Positions 7,524 through 14,804 of a stretch of DNA of 41,240 bases are shown here, piece by piece. This DNA is from Pirellulales bacterium (GTDB taxonomy: Bacteria; Planctomycetota; Planctomycetia; Pirellulales; Thermoguttaceae): assembly GCA_020846145.1 (NCBI GenBank), contig JADLEL010000112.1, positions 1-41,240 on the forward strand. Direction: 5' to 3'. Both the position numbers and the translations under genes were made by a program. A model generated the notes under the pieces. That model worked only from the letters and a program-made list of their open reading frames with translations, was not told the DNA's origin and did no database searches. Each line of letters begins with the position of its first letter. Position 1 is the stretch's first letter.

Positions 7524-9530
7524 ATGAGACGATTGCTGCTGTTGGGCTTGATGGCTTGGGTAATTTGCTTTGGATTTCCAGCAATGCGGGCGATGGCGGA
7601 CGACGGCAAGCCGGCGACGGAACAGGTCCAAAAGGAACGGGAGAAATCGGCGGCGGATAAAGCCACGCTGGTGGACAAGATTTTAGGTGTAATCGAGAGC
7701 GAACCGCCGACCGGCGAGCCGCAGAAACCGGCGGAACCGGCCAAGCCTGCCGCCGAACCGGATAAATCCAAAACCGAAAAGCCGGAACCCAAAAAGGAAG
7801 CGAAGAAGGAAATCAAGAAGACCAACTTGGTGCGGTTCACGCTCAGCGGCGAGTATCCCGACGAAAAAGGCGGCGCCGGCCTGATGACCGAACTGAGTTC
7901 GCTGGGCGAAGAGACGCCGAACTTATACGAGATTCTCGAACGACTGGATGCCGCCGCCAAGGATAAGGACGTAGTGGCCGTGTGGCTCAGGTTCGACGAG
8001 TTCCAGCCCGGCGGCGGCAATATCCACGAATTCCGCGCCGCCGTCGAGCGCATCCGCAAAGCGGGCAAACCGGTCTATGCCGAACTGCTCGACGGCGCCG
8101 ATTCGGGCGTTTATCAAGTGGCTTTGGCGTGCGACAAAATCTACATGCCCGAAGGGACCGAAATCGAAATCCTCGGCCCGCGGATGGTCCGCCGGCATTA
8201 CAAGGGCCTGCTCGACAAGCTGGGCATGCAGTTCGACGTGCTGCGGATGGGCCGCTGCAAGGGCGCATACGAACCGTTCACCCACGAGAAGATGAGTCCT
8301 GAAGTCCGCGAGAACTATCAATCGCTGATCGACGACCGCTACGAGCAATTGGTGGAGACGATCGCGGCTGGCCGGCATCTCGAAGCGGCCAAGGTCAAAG
8401 AGCTGATCGACCGGGGCATTTTCACGCCCGACGCCGCCTTGAAGGCCGGGCTGGTCGATTGCGTAGTTCACGCCGCGCGGATGGAGGACGAATTGAAAAC
8501 GGCCCTCAAAGCCGACGAAAATCTCAAGCTCGTGAGCAATTATAAAAAGCGGAAAAAAGAGGAGATTTCCAGCGTTTTCGACCTGATGAAGCTTTTCGCG
8601 GGCGGCGAAAAAGCCAAGAAAGCCAGCGGCAAGAAAAAGATCGCCCTGGTTTATGAAACCGGCGAGATCACCACCGGAAAGAGCAGTTCCGGCGGAATGC
8701 TCTTCGGCAAGTCGCAAGGCTCGACGACGATCGCGAAATTGCTCCGCAAAGTGGCCGACGACGCCGACGTGAAAGCGGTCGTGGTGCGGATCGACGGGCC
8801 CGGCGGATCGGCCACCGCCAGCGATCTGATCTGGCAGGAAACCCTGCGGCTGAAGGAGAAGAAGCCGGTCATCAGCAGCATGGGCAGCGTGGCGGCCAGC
8901 GGCACGTATTACACCGCCGTGGCGGGCACGAAGATTATCGCCGAGCCGGACACGCTCACCGGCTCGATCGGGGTCGTCGGCGGAAAACTCGTAACCGAAA
9001 CGCTGATGAAGAAGCTGGGCATCACCTCCGAATTCATCGGCCGCGGCAAACTGAGCGGCATCGAGATCGATCGCCCCTTCACGCCCGAAGAACGCAAAGT
9101 GCTGATCGACCTGGTCGAGGAAACCTACCGCGAATTCAAGTCGCGGGTGGCGAAGTGCCGCGGCATGAGCTTCGAAAAAGTTTCCCAACTGGCCGAAGGC
9201 CGCGTCTATACGGCCCGGCAGGCGCTCAAGCTGGGATTGATCGACGAGATCGGCACGCTGCACGACGCCATCGCCGTCGCCAAACAAGCGGCCGGACTCA
9301 AGGCCGACGAAGAGGTCGAAATCGTGCAATATCCCGAGGAAAAATCGATTTTCGAGATTCTCGGCGGCTCCCGCGACGAGGACGAATCGCTCGCCGCCAT
9401 CGCCGCCCGGTTTGCCGGCGTTCCCGCGAATACCTTGAAAAACCTGCAAATTCCCGCGTTTTTCTTCCGCCCGGAAATTTCCGCCAAGCCGCACCTCTAC
9501 TATTGGTCGGCGATGCCGAAGATCGAATAA
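7524..9530 (+). CDS. sppA: Signal peptide peptidase SppA, long (tandem S49) type
   Basis: A 668-residue serine protease of family S49 that cleaves leftover signal peptides in the membrane. It opens with a signal sequence or anchor (residues 1-27), followed by a charged, proline- and lysine-rich linker to about residue 95. Two S49 domains follow, as in the 67K E. coli enzyme. The catalytic lysine is Lys246 in GRCKGAYEPF (domain 1), and the nucleophile is Ser459 in VAASGTYY (domain 2). The two residues come from different domains, as known for this type. A strong GAGGAGG ribosome site precedes the ATG. The gene appears monocistronic, ending three bases before repeat R1. The low-complexity linker is longer than in the E. 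coli protein. Confidence is high. Confidence 0.93.
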   Translation: MRRLLLLGLMAWVICFGFPAMRAMADDGKPATEQVQKEREKSAADKATLVDKILGVIESEPPTGEPQKPAEPAKPAAEPDKSKTEKPEPKKEAKKEIKKTNLVRFTLSGEYPDEKGGAGLMTELSSLGEETPNLYEILERLDAAAKDKDVVAVWLRFDEFQPGGGNIHEFRAAVERIRKAGKPVYAELLDGADSGVYQVALACDKIYMPEGTEIEILGPRMVRRHYKGLLDKLGMQFDVLRMGRCKGAYEPFTHEKMSPEVRENYQSLIDDRYEQLVETIAAGRHLEAAKVKELIDRGIFTPDAALKAGLVDCVVHAARMEDELKTALKADENLKLVSNYKKRKKEEISSVFDLMKLFAGGEKAKKASGKKKIALVYETGEITTGKSSSGGMLFGKSQGSTTIAKLLRKVADDADVKAVVVRIDGPGGSATASDLIWQETLRLKEKKPVISSMGSVAASGTYYTAVAGTKIIAEPDTLTGSIGVVGGKLVTETLMKKLGITSEFIGRGKLSGIEIDRPFTPEERKVLIDLVEETYREFKSRVAKCRGMSFEKVSQLAEGRVYTARQALKLGLIDEIGTLHDAIAVAKQAAGLKADEEVEIVQYPEEKSIFEILGGSRDEDESLAAIAARFAGVPANTLKNLQIPAFFFRPEISAKPHLYYWSAMPKIE

Positions 9531-9532
9531 TC

Positions 9533-9668
9533 GTAACCGTTCACGCCCCGGTCGGGGACTGGTCCATTTTTCGGCGTGAAAACGTATTTTGTGGACAAAC
9601 GGTAGGCCGAAAACATGGACCTGTCCCCTTCCCGCGGCGCGAGGGGGACAGTCCCCTGTGAACGGTTG
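9533..9668. repeat. Repeat R1, short variant (136 bp)
   Basis: It has the same ends as the 205-bp copy (GTAACCGTTCACGCC to GTGAACGGTT) but lacks the inner ATTTTCGCGGCG stem module. It begins three bases after the sppA stop codon. The deleted part lies between two GGGACAGTCCC segments, so loss by recombination between them is a simple explanation. Confidence 0.88.
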
Positions 9669-9681
9669 CCACGGAACAATC

Positions 9682-9789
9682 CGTTTAGCCCGGAGCCAAC
9701 GGCGACGGCGAGATGTGGAATAAGTGTTACATCATGCAGTACATTCGCCACGCCTCGAAAGTCCCTCGCCGTTGGCTCCGAACTAACCG
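9682..9789. repeat. Repeat R3, inverted pair (degenerate right arm)
   Basis: The left arm CGTTTAGCCCGGAGCCAACG is intact at 9682. The right arm near 9764-9789 reads CTCGCCGTTGGCTCCGAACT and then diverges. It sits between the converging sppA and TetR genes. Confidence 0.82.
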
Positions 9790-9832
9790 AAAGTCTTTCC
9801 TCGCCGGTAAGTTGTCGTTCGCTCCAAAAAAA

Positions 9833-10414
9833 TTAACGCCTTCCAAATCCGTTCAACAAATTATCCACGATCCGCTCGGCAATCACGCGACTCAAGGTGA
9901 TCCCCTCGGTGATCGCGGCCCAACGCCACACATCCACCATCCCGCGCACGGTTCTGGCGAATTCTTCCTCGCAACCCGGACGAAGGACACCCGCTCCAAT
10001 CAGCTTTTCAATTAACGCCATGGTCAATTCGTGCCCGTCGGCCAAGACCTCTTTGATGTCGTTCAAGAACCACTGGCGTTCCGGGCCGAAAAAGAGGCTC
10101 ATGTAAAAGAGGCCCTCATCTTCGTGATCTCGCATGTATTTGAAAATCGTCCAAATGTATTCCACCAGCAATTCCCGCGAATCCTCGGTCGCGCCGAGGA
10201 CCTCCCGCAATTCCGTGAAAAAATGATCGCTAAACCGCCGAATCCCCGCCTTGCAAAGTCCCTCCTTGCTCCCGTAATAGTAATAGAGCATGGGCTTGGT
10301 AACGCCCGCCGCCTCGACAATCGCCCGCGTGGAAGTCGCTTGATAGCCATTTTTAGCCATTAAATGGACACCCACTTGGAGTAATTTCTCGGCATTGCCG
10401 TTCTGATGCACCAT
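9833..10414 (-). CDS. TetR/AcrR-family transcriptional regulator
   Basis: A 193-residue TetR-family repressor. The N-terminal helix-turn-helix covers about residues 10-55, with the typical STRAIVEAAGVTKPMLYYYYGSKEGL-type arrangement: first helix, turn AAGVT, recognition helix ending in YYYYGSK. The C-terminal domain is a helical ligand and dimer domain with no recognisable ligand signature. I chose the ATG at 10414 because AAAGGA lies about eight bases upstream; the ATG at 10423 touches that site, and the longer frame to 10486 would cover the promoter. A near-perfect palindrome and a good sigma-70 promoter lie directly upstream, so autorepression is likely. The divergent aminotransferase gene starts about 80 bp beyond the promoter and may share control. 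Confidence 0.88.
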   Translation of the reverse strand: MVHQNGNAEKLLQVGVHLMAKNGYQATSTRAIVEAAGVTKPMLYYYYGSKEGLCKAGIRRFSDHFFTELREVLGATEDSRELLVEYIWTIFKYMRDHEDEGLFYMSLFFGPERQWFLNDIKEVLADGHELTMALIEKLIGAGVLRPGCEEEFARTVRGMVDVWRWAAITEGITLSRVIAERIVDNLLNGFGRR

Positions 10415-10438
10415 GCAAAGCATCCTTTGTGCGTGTCG

Positions 10439-10458
10439 TTTACTTCCCGGTAAGTAAA
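10439..10458. promoter_or_regulatory. Palindromic operator of the TetR-family regulator
   Basis: TTTACTTCCCGGTAAGTAAA is a 20-bp palindrome with 7-bp perfect arms (TTTACTT and AAGTAAA) and a CCGG centre; only one base pair is mismatched. It lies just downstream of the -10 box of the regulator promoter and overlaps its last base, a position where bound repressor would block initiation. This form (TTAC-T-NN-A-GTAA) is typical of TetR-family sites. Confidence 0.8.
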
Positions 10459-10486
10459 TAATAACAGAGCAGTTCTCGTTCGTCAA
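10458..10486 (-). promoter_or_regulatory. Sigma-70-type promoter of the TetR-family gene
   Basis: On the minus strand, TTGACG (10486-10481), a 17-bp spacer, then TATTAT (10463-10458). Start of transcription would fall within the operator palindrome. The match to the consensus and the exact 17-bp spacing make this one of the best promoters in the window. Confidence 0.75.
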
Positions 10487-10564
10487 GAGTTTTTTCCGAG
10501 TTTTTTAATTTCCCGCGTATCGATCGGTGTCCTTCTGGAAAAAAATCCACTCCTCCCCCATAAT

Positions 10565-11488
10565 GTGCAGATGAACGAACCCTGGGTTTATCTGAACGGC
10601 AAATGGTTGGCGGCCTCCAAGGCGGCTTTGTCGTTGACCGATGCCGGATTCGTGCTGGGCGCGACGATCGCCGAGCAAGTGCGCACGTTCCACGGCAAAA
10701 TCTTCCGGCTCGACGACCATCTCGCCCGGTTGGAGCATTCCTTGCAATTGGTGGGCATCGATCCGCAACTCGAACGTGGAAAACTCGCCGAACTCGCCCG
10801 CGAAATCGTCGCCCGAAACCATCGCCTGCTGGAACTCGGCGACGATCTGGGGCTTTCGATCTTCGTCACGCCCGGTCAATATCCCGCCTATTCCGCCGCG
10901 CCCGAACCGACGCCGCCGACGGTTTGTCTGCACACCTATCCGCTGCCGTTTCGATACTGGGCGGAGAAATACCGCGCCGGCCAATTCCTGGCCACGACCG
11001 GCGTGCGGCAAGTGCCGCCGGAATGCTGGCCGGTTGAGATTAAATGCCGCAGCCGAATGCACTTTTTTCTGGCCGACCGGCAGGCCGCCCGCAATCATCC
11101 CGGATCGCGCGCCGTGTTGCTGGACCGCGACGGCAACGTTACCGAGGCCTCGACGGCGAACGTGCTCCTCTACCGCCGCGACGAAGGCTTGATCTCGCCC
11201 CCCGCGCACAAAATCCTCCACGGCATCAGCCTGATGGAATTGTTCGACCTCGCATCCGCCTTGCAAATCCCTTGCGTGGAACGCGATTTCACTCCGCAAG
11301 AAGCGGCCGCCGCCGATGAAGTGCTGCTAAGCAGCACGCCGTTCTGCGTGTTGCCTTGCACTCGGTTCAACGGCCAACCCATCGCCGCCGGCCGCCCCGG
11401 CACGATCTATTCGCGACTGCTTGCCTCCTGGAGCGAACTCGTTGGCGTCGATATCATCCACCAGTCCGAGCGATTTTGCGCAAGATAA
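10565..11488 (+). CDS. Class IV PLP-dependent aminotransferase (IlvE/D-amino-acid aminotransferase/PabC family)
   Basis: A 307-residue class IV aminotransferase. The N-terminal domain begins WVYLNGKWL and has the typical DAGFVLGATIAEQVRTF stretch. The PLP-binding lysine is Lys160 in VEIKCRSRMH. The phosphate-binding segment GNVTEASTANVL follows, about 40 residues later, with the late SSTPFCVLPC segment. The family covers branched-chain aminotransferase, D-alanine aminotransferase and aminodeoxychorismate lyase, and sequence alone does not choose between them. ATG codons at 10565 and 10571 are both possible; neither has a strong ribosome site. It is divergent from the TetR gene and its promoter may lie next to that operator. 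No biosynthetic partner genes are nearby. Confidence 0.87.
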   Translation: MQMNEPWVYLNGKWLAASKAALSLTDAGFVLGATIAEQVRTFHGKIFRLDDHLARLEHSLQLVGIDPQLERGKLAELAREIVARNHRLLELGDDLGLSIFVTPGQYPAYSAAPEPTPPTVCLHTYPLPFRYWAEKYRAGQFLATTGVRQVPPECWPVEIKCRSRMHFFLADRQAARNHPGSRAVLLDRDGNVTEASTANVLLYRRDEGLISPPAHKILHGISLMELFDLASALQIPCVERDFTPQEAAAADEVLLSSTPFCVLPCTRFNGQPIAAGRPGTIYSRLLASWSELVGVDIIHQSERFCAR

Positions 11489-11539
11489 AAACATCAAAGA
11501 AAAGAATCAACACGGAGAATGGAGAAAGAAATGATGATT

Positions 11540-11622
11540 GCGGAATGATGAATGATGAATTATCAAGGGATCGTCTTTCCCGATGTTTTATTCATCGTTC
11601 ATCATTTAGCATTCATCATTCG
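11540..11622. repeat. Inverted repeat of ATGATGAA/TTCATCAT type
   Basis: GGAATGATGAATGATGAA (about 11543-11560) faces TTCATCGTTCATCATTTAGC and ATTCATCATTC (about 11591-11621). It lies between the converging aminotransferase and BY-kinase-like genes. Confidence 0.65.
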
Positions 11623-12818
11623 GCTGATGCCGGTACAAGCACATCGCCTACCGCAATGCACCCCAGCAGATTTCCGCCGGCCCGGGCGATGACTTGCCGC
11701 GCTTCCCGCACGGTTCGGGGGCTGGAATGTCCCAAGCGGACGACCAGATAGACGCCCCGGCAGTAACGCAACATCGGAATGGTCTCGTCGTGTGCCAGCG
11801 AGGCGGCGTCGATCAGCACGAGCCGGTACTCCCGCTGGAGATTTTCCAGCAGTTCGGAGAAGGCCAGCGGCCGCGATATGATCCCCTGCCGCGGCGATAG
11901 CCCGTTGTTCAACAGAATGCTCAATTTCGGAAGGCCGGTTTCCTGCACGGCTTCCCACCAATCGGCTTCGCCCGCGAGTACGTCGAAAATCCCCTTCCGC
12001 GAAGTGAACCGCCACTCCCGGGTCAAGTCGGGACGATGCAGATTCGCATCGACCAGGATCGTCCGCCGGCCGCTCTCTTCGATGAGCGCTTCGGCCAAGG
12101 GGAGGATCGTCTCGGTCTTTCCTTCGCCGTCGGTCGGACTCGTGAAGAACAGCGCCGCCGGTCCTTCGCCGGGGAGCTGGGCAAGCACGTTCCGCGCCAT
12201 CGCGCCGAATGCGCCGCGTTCTCTTTTCGCTTCCGGCTTATCGACGGCGAATAGCGAGTTTTTATCGCTTTCCGGCGCGCCGAAGAATGCGCACGGCTCG
12301 GTCTCGGCTTCCGTTCGTTCCAAAAAACCGAGCGGGACCGCATCGGCTTTTGGAACGAATTCCTCGAAGAGCGGCAACTCGCCGTCGAGAAGTTGGACGA
12401 GATTTTCGAATTCCGCGGTTACTTCCGCATAAGGCCGAGACGCGGATTCTTCCGCGCTTGCAACCGGCTCGCGATCCGCCCGGTCATCTTCGATCCGGCT
12501 TTCCGGTTGAGATTCGACGACTTGCGGATCCGGGAAAAATCCGCTCTTTTTCTCGATTTTTCCATCGATTCGATTCACCTCCGCTGGCGCGGCTCGCACC
12601 GCTTCGCAAGCGGTTGCCGCGGGAGGATATTCGCCGTCGAAGAGATCGCCGACCGTCGGATATTCTTCGCCCCATGTGGCCGGCGGTTCCATCACCGCGG
12701 TTCGGTCCGCATCGGTCGCGGCAATCGCCGGGCATTCCGGCAGCGCGATCGGAACGGTCGGCCGCGCGGCCGGCAATTCCAATTCCAATCGTTTCAACGC
12801 CTCAAGCAAGCGACCCAT
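11616..12818 (-). CDS. BY-kinase-like P-loop ATPase (CpsD/CapB-type, exopolysaccharide regulation)
   Basis: A 400-residue cytoplasmic protein. Residues 1-205 are an acidic, probably disordered region. Residues 206-400 match the P-loop domain of bacterial tyrosine kinases and MinD-like ATPases: Walker A SPTDGEGKTE (227-236), Walker A' ILVDANLHRPDL (254-265), and Walker B LVLIDAAS. In CpsD/Wzc proteins this domain phosphorylates a tyrosine-rich tail and controls polymer length together with a Wzz-like partner. Here the tail is missing: the protein ends VGDVLVPASAE with no tyrosine cluster, so it may act as an ATPase switch instead. It starts 35 bp after the ExeA-like gene stop and is probably its operon partner. 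The Wzz-like gene lies about 9 kb away on the same strand. The gene overlaps the edge of an intergenic repeat at its 3' end. Confidence 0.8.
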   Translation of the reverse strand: MGRLLEALKRLELELPAARPTVPIALPECPAIAATDADRTAVMEPPATWGEEYPTVGDLFDGEYPPAATACEAVRAAPAEVNRIDGKIEKKSGFFPDPQVVESQPESRIEDDRADREPVASAEESASRPYAEVTAEFENLVQLLDGELPLFEEFVPKADAVPLGFLERTEAETEPCAFFGAPESDKNSLFAVDKPEAKRERGAFGAMARNVLAQLPGEGPAALFFTSPTDGEGKTETILPLAEALIEESGRRTILVDANLHRPDLTREWRFTSRKGIFDVLAGEADWWEAVQETGLPKLSILLNNGLSPRQGIISRPLAFSELLENLQREYRLVLIDAASLAHDETIPMLRYCRGVYLVVRLGHSSPRTVREARQVIARAGGNLLGCIAVGDVLVPASAE

Positions 12819-12853
12819 AAAAAAGCTCTAATCCTCGTTTTCCGATCTTCTTC

Positions 12854-14434
12854 TCACCCTTGCCGCAACTTGAGGAACAACCGGCTATACGCATTCCGCC
12901 GCACCGGCCGAACGGGAACAACCGGGTGAACCGCCGCCGTTTCGACTACCGGCTGCTCCTCTTCAACCAACGAAGCGGGCTGCTTCTCCGGCTCGCGCAT
13001 TGCCTCCTCGTTGTTCGTCCTCGCCGCGAAAGCGCTGGAAGTTTGCCGCGATACCGTTGCCGGAGCTTCCGCGCTCCCTTCGACCTGATGCTCCGCGATC
13101 GTTCCCTGCACGACCGGCAATTCATCCATGGTCCCGAACTGAAAAACCGGAATGACCGATTGCAGCACCGAAAGGGCGGCGGTCGGCGTCGCGTAACGGT
13201 CGCTCACGATCTCTTCCTGCTCGAACGGCTCCTGGAAGGGATGCTCGAATTCATCGAACGACGGTTCGATTCCCGGTTCGATGGGGTAGGACGGCTCGAA
13301 AGTCTCCGCGGCGCCGGCGATCATCTGCGAGATCGAGTCGATTTGCGCGGCCGGCTCGACCGGTTCGGATAAATCCAGGTCCAACCCGTCCATTTCCGCA
13401 TTGATTTTAAGCGGAGGCGTCGGCAGCTTGATGCTCTCGGCCTCATCTTCCTCTTCGGTCAGGTCGTCGAGCCGGCCGAATTCGATGACGCCCGGCTTCT
13501 CGCCTTGGCTCTCGCCGTTCCAGGGCGCGGGCAGTTGCTGCAAGTCGGCCCAGGCTTCCTCGATGTGTTCCGCTTCCAACCGCCGCCGCCCCTCGGCGAA
13601 TGCCGCCAGCAGGGCGTAGTCGCACAATTGGTTGATCAGCCGCGGTACGCCTTCGGTGGCCCGATAGACGCTCTGGCAGGCGTCGTCCGAAAAAACTTCC
13701 GTGCCGTTTCCGCCGGTAAGCTCGATTTTCGCCCGCAGATATTCCGCGGTCTCGGTGCGGTTGAAGGCTTCGAGATAACACCGCGTGGCGATTCGCGAAT
13801 TGAAGGAGTCGAGCTTCGGATTGGCCAACCGTTCTTCCAACGCGGAATTGCCCGCAAGGATCACCCGCACCAAAGGCTGCCCCCCCCGGGCGAGATTCGT
13901 CAACATGCGGATTTCGTCCAACAGCCGAAGCGGAAGCGTATGCGCTTCATCGACCATGAGCAACAGCCCCCGACTCTGGTCCCTGCCCGACGTAAGATTG
14001 TCGGGGACTGGTCCATTTTTCGGCGAGAAAACTTGGGTGGTCGAGTCGGCCATGTCCGAAAACATGGACCCGTCCCCTTTGCTTCCCTGTAAGTAATCGA
14101 CCAAGGCCAATCGCAACTCCCCCTCGTCCATGCTGCGATACGGCTGTCCCAATTCGTAGAGTATGGCCTGAAAAAGCGAACGCCGCGAACCGAGTCGCCC
14201 GCTGCTCAGAAAAACCACGCGATAAGTATTTTTGAACAGTTCGCCGATTTTCTGGCAAAGCAAAGTTTTTCCCGTCCCCACCGGCCCGACCACCATGCCG
14301 ATCCCTTCTCCCCGCTCGATGCACCGGGTCAAAGCAATCCGCGCATTTTCGCAAACCGTGCCGGGAAAGTACCCCTCGACCACCGGAACCGCGGCGAAAG
14401 GTCGATTATTCAAGCCGACAAAGGTTTCATACAT
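12854..14434 (-). CDS. ExeA-like AAA ATPase (XrtA/GspA-type), with in-frame repeat insertion
   Basis: A 526-residue protein beginning MYETFVGLNNRPF, the typical start of ExeA/GspA-like ATPases found with exosortase and polysaccharide loci. Walker A is GPVGTGKT (50-57), and Walker B is LLLMVDEAHT (about 157-166). A sensor-like NSRIATRCYLEAF segment follows, and the lid helices (GVPRLINQLCDYAL) complete the AAA domain by about residue 305. The remaining 220 residues are acidic and proline-rich, without a recognised domain. Residues 120-144 (from MFSDMADS to KNGPVPDN) are translated from a 75-bp copy of repeat R1 set in the loop between the Walker A subdomain and Walker B. The length (25 codons) keeps the frame, and all ATPase motifs survive. 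It is the first gene of the pair with the BY-kinase-like gene. Confidence 0.83.
   Translation of the reverse strand: MYETFVGLNNRPFAAVPVVEGYFPGTVCENARIALTRCIERGEGIGMVVGPVGTGKTLLCQKIGELFKNTYRVVFLSSGRLGSRRSLFQAILYELGQPYRSMDEGELRLALVDYLQGSKGDGSMFSDMADSTTQVFSPKNGPVPDNLTSGRDQSRGLLLMVDEAHTLPLRLLDEIRMLTNLARGGQPLVRVILAGNSALEERLANPKLDSFNSRIATRCYLEAFNRTETAEYLRAKIELTGGNGTEVFSDDACQSVYRATEGVPRLINQLCDYALLAAFAEGRRRLEAEHIEEAWADLQQLPAPWNGESQGEKPGVIEFGRLDDLTEEEDEAESIKLPTPPLKINAEMDGLDLDLSEPVEPAAQIDSISQMIAGAAETFEPSYPIEPGIEPSFDEFEHPFQEPFEQEEIVSDRYATPTAALSVLQSVIPVFQFGTMDELPVVQGTIAEHQVEGSAEAPATVSRQTSSAFAARTNNEEAMREPEKQPASLVEEEQPVVETAAVHPVVPVRPVRRNAYSRLFLKLRQG
14003..14077. repeat. Repeat R1 short copy inside the ExeA-like gene
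   Basis: Ends GGGGACTGGTCCATTTTTCG and CGAAAACATGGACCCGTCCCC (the last written as two parts: CGAAAACATGGACC and CGTCCCC) are imperfect inverted repeats. The copy is 75 bp, exactly 25 codons, and lies in frame within the host gene. It has lost the outer GTAACCGTTCAC terminus and the middle differs from other copies. Confidence 0.82.
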
Positions 14435-14804
14435 GGCGCAGCTTTCCTAACCTGCCGGGATTGCACCCTATATCATCAGCGCAAATACATTGATCCATAG
14501 CATCATTTCGGCACGTCGAAAGTGAAGAATGAATTTGGATTTTGGATTAGAGATTGGGTGACAAAAACAGAAAACGCGGATTGGCGAAAAGCGGATAGAA
14601 GCAATGAATATTGCCTTTGTATTAGTGGTAAGTATGGGGTGATATGCGTAGAATGTGTACTGTGGGAAACAGGTGCGGGAGCTGTTTCCACCATAGTCCG
14701 TAGGTTATGCTTTAGCATCACAAACGAGCTTCGTGATAAGTTATGCTGGAGCATAACCTACCGGTCAAGCATAGAAATTGACTATCGTTAACCGACCCCT
14801 CATC
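14435..14804. other. Intergenic region with repeat R2
   Basis: About 370 bp between the divergent ExeA-like and DUF1016 genes, AT-richer than its surroundings. It holds an R2 inverted pair at 14700-14761. The short open frames here are partly repeat-derived and lack family features or ribosome sites. I see no RNA gene. Confidence 0.6.
14700..14761. repeat. Repeat R2, inverted pair
   Basis: GTAGGTTATGCTTTAGCAT at 14700 and, inverted, ATGCTGGAGCATAACCTAC ending at 14761. The centre CACAAACGAGCTTCGTGAT also folds back (ACGAGCTTCGT). Upstream of the DUF1016 gene. Confidence 0.82.

Noticed and set aside
7923..9494. A 523-residue minus-strand frame opposite sppA
   Set aside because: Shadow of the SppA coding sequence; the plus strand carries all S49 motifs and a good ribosome site.
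9850..9865. DnaA-box-like TTATCCACG near parS/parAB as an origin of replication
   Set aside because: A single near-match within the TetR gene, 20 kb from parA, without a cluster of boxes, AT-rich unwinding region or dnaA/dnaN.
14522..14791. An 89-residue plus-strand frame upstream of the DUF1016 gene
   Set aside because: Its second half is translated from repeat R2, and the rest shows no domain or ribosome site.
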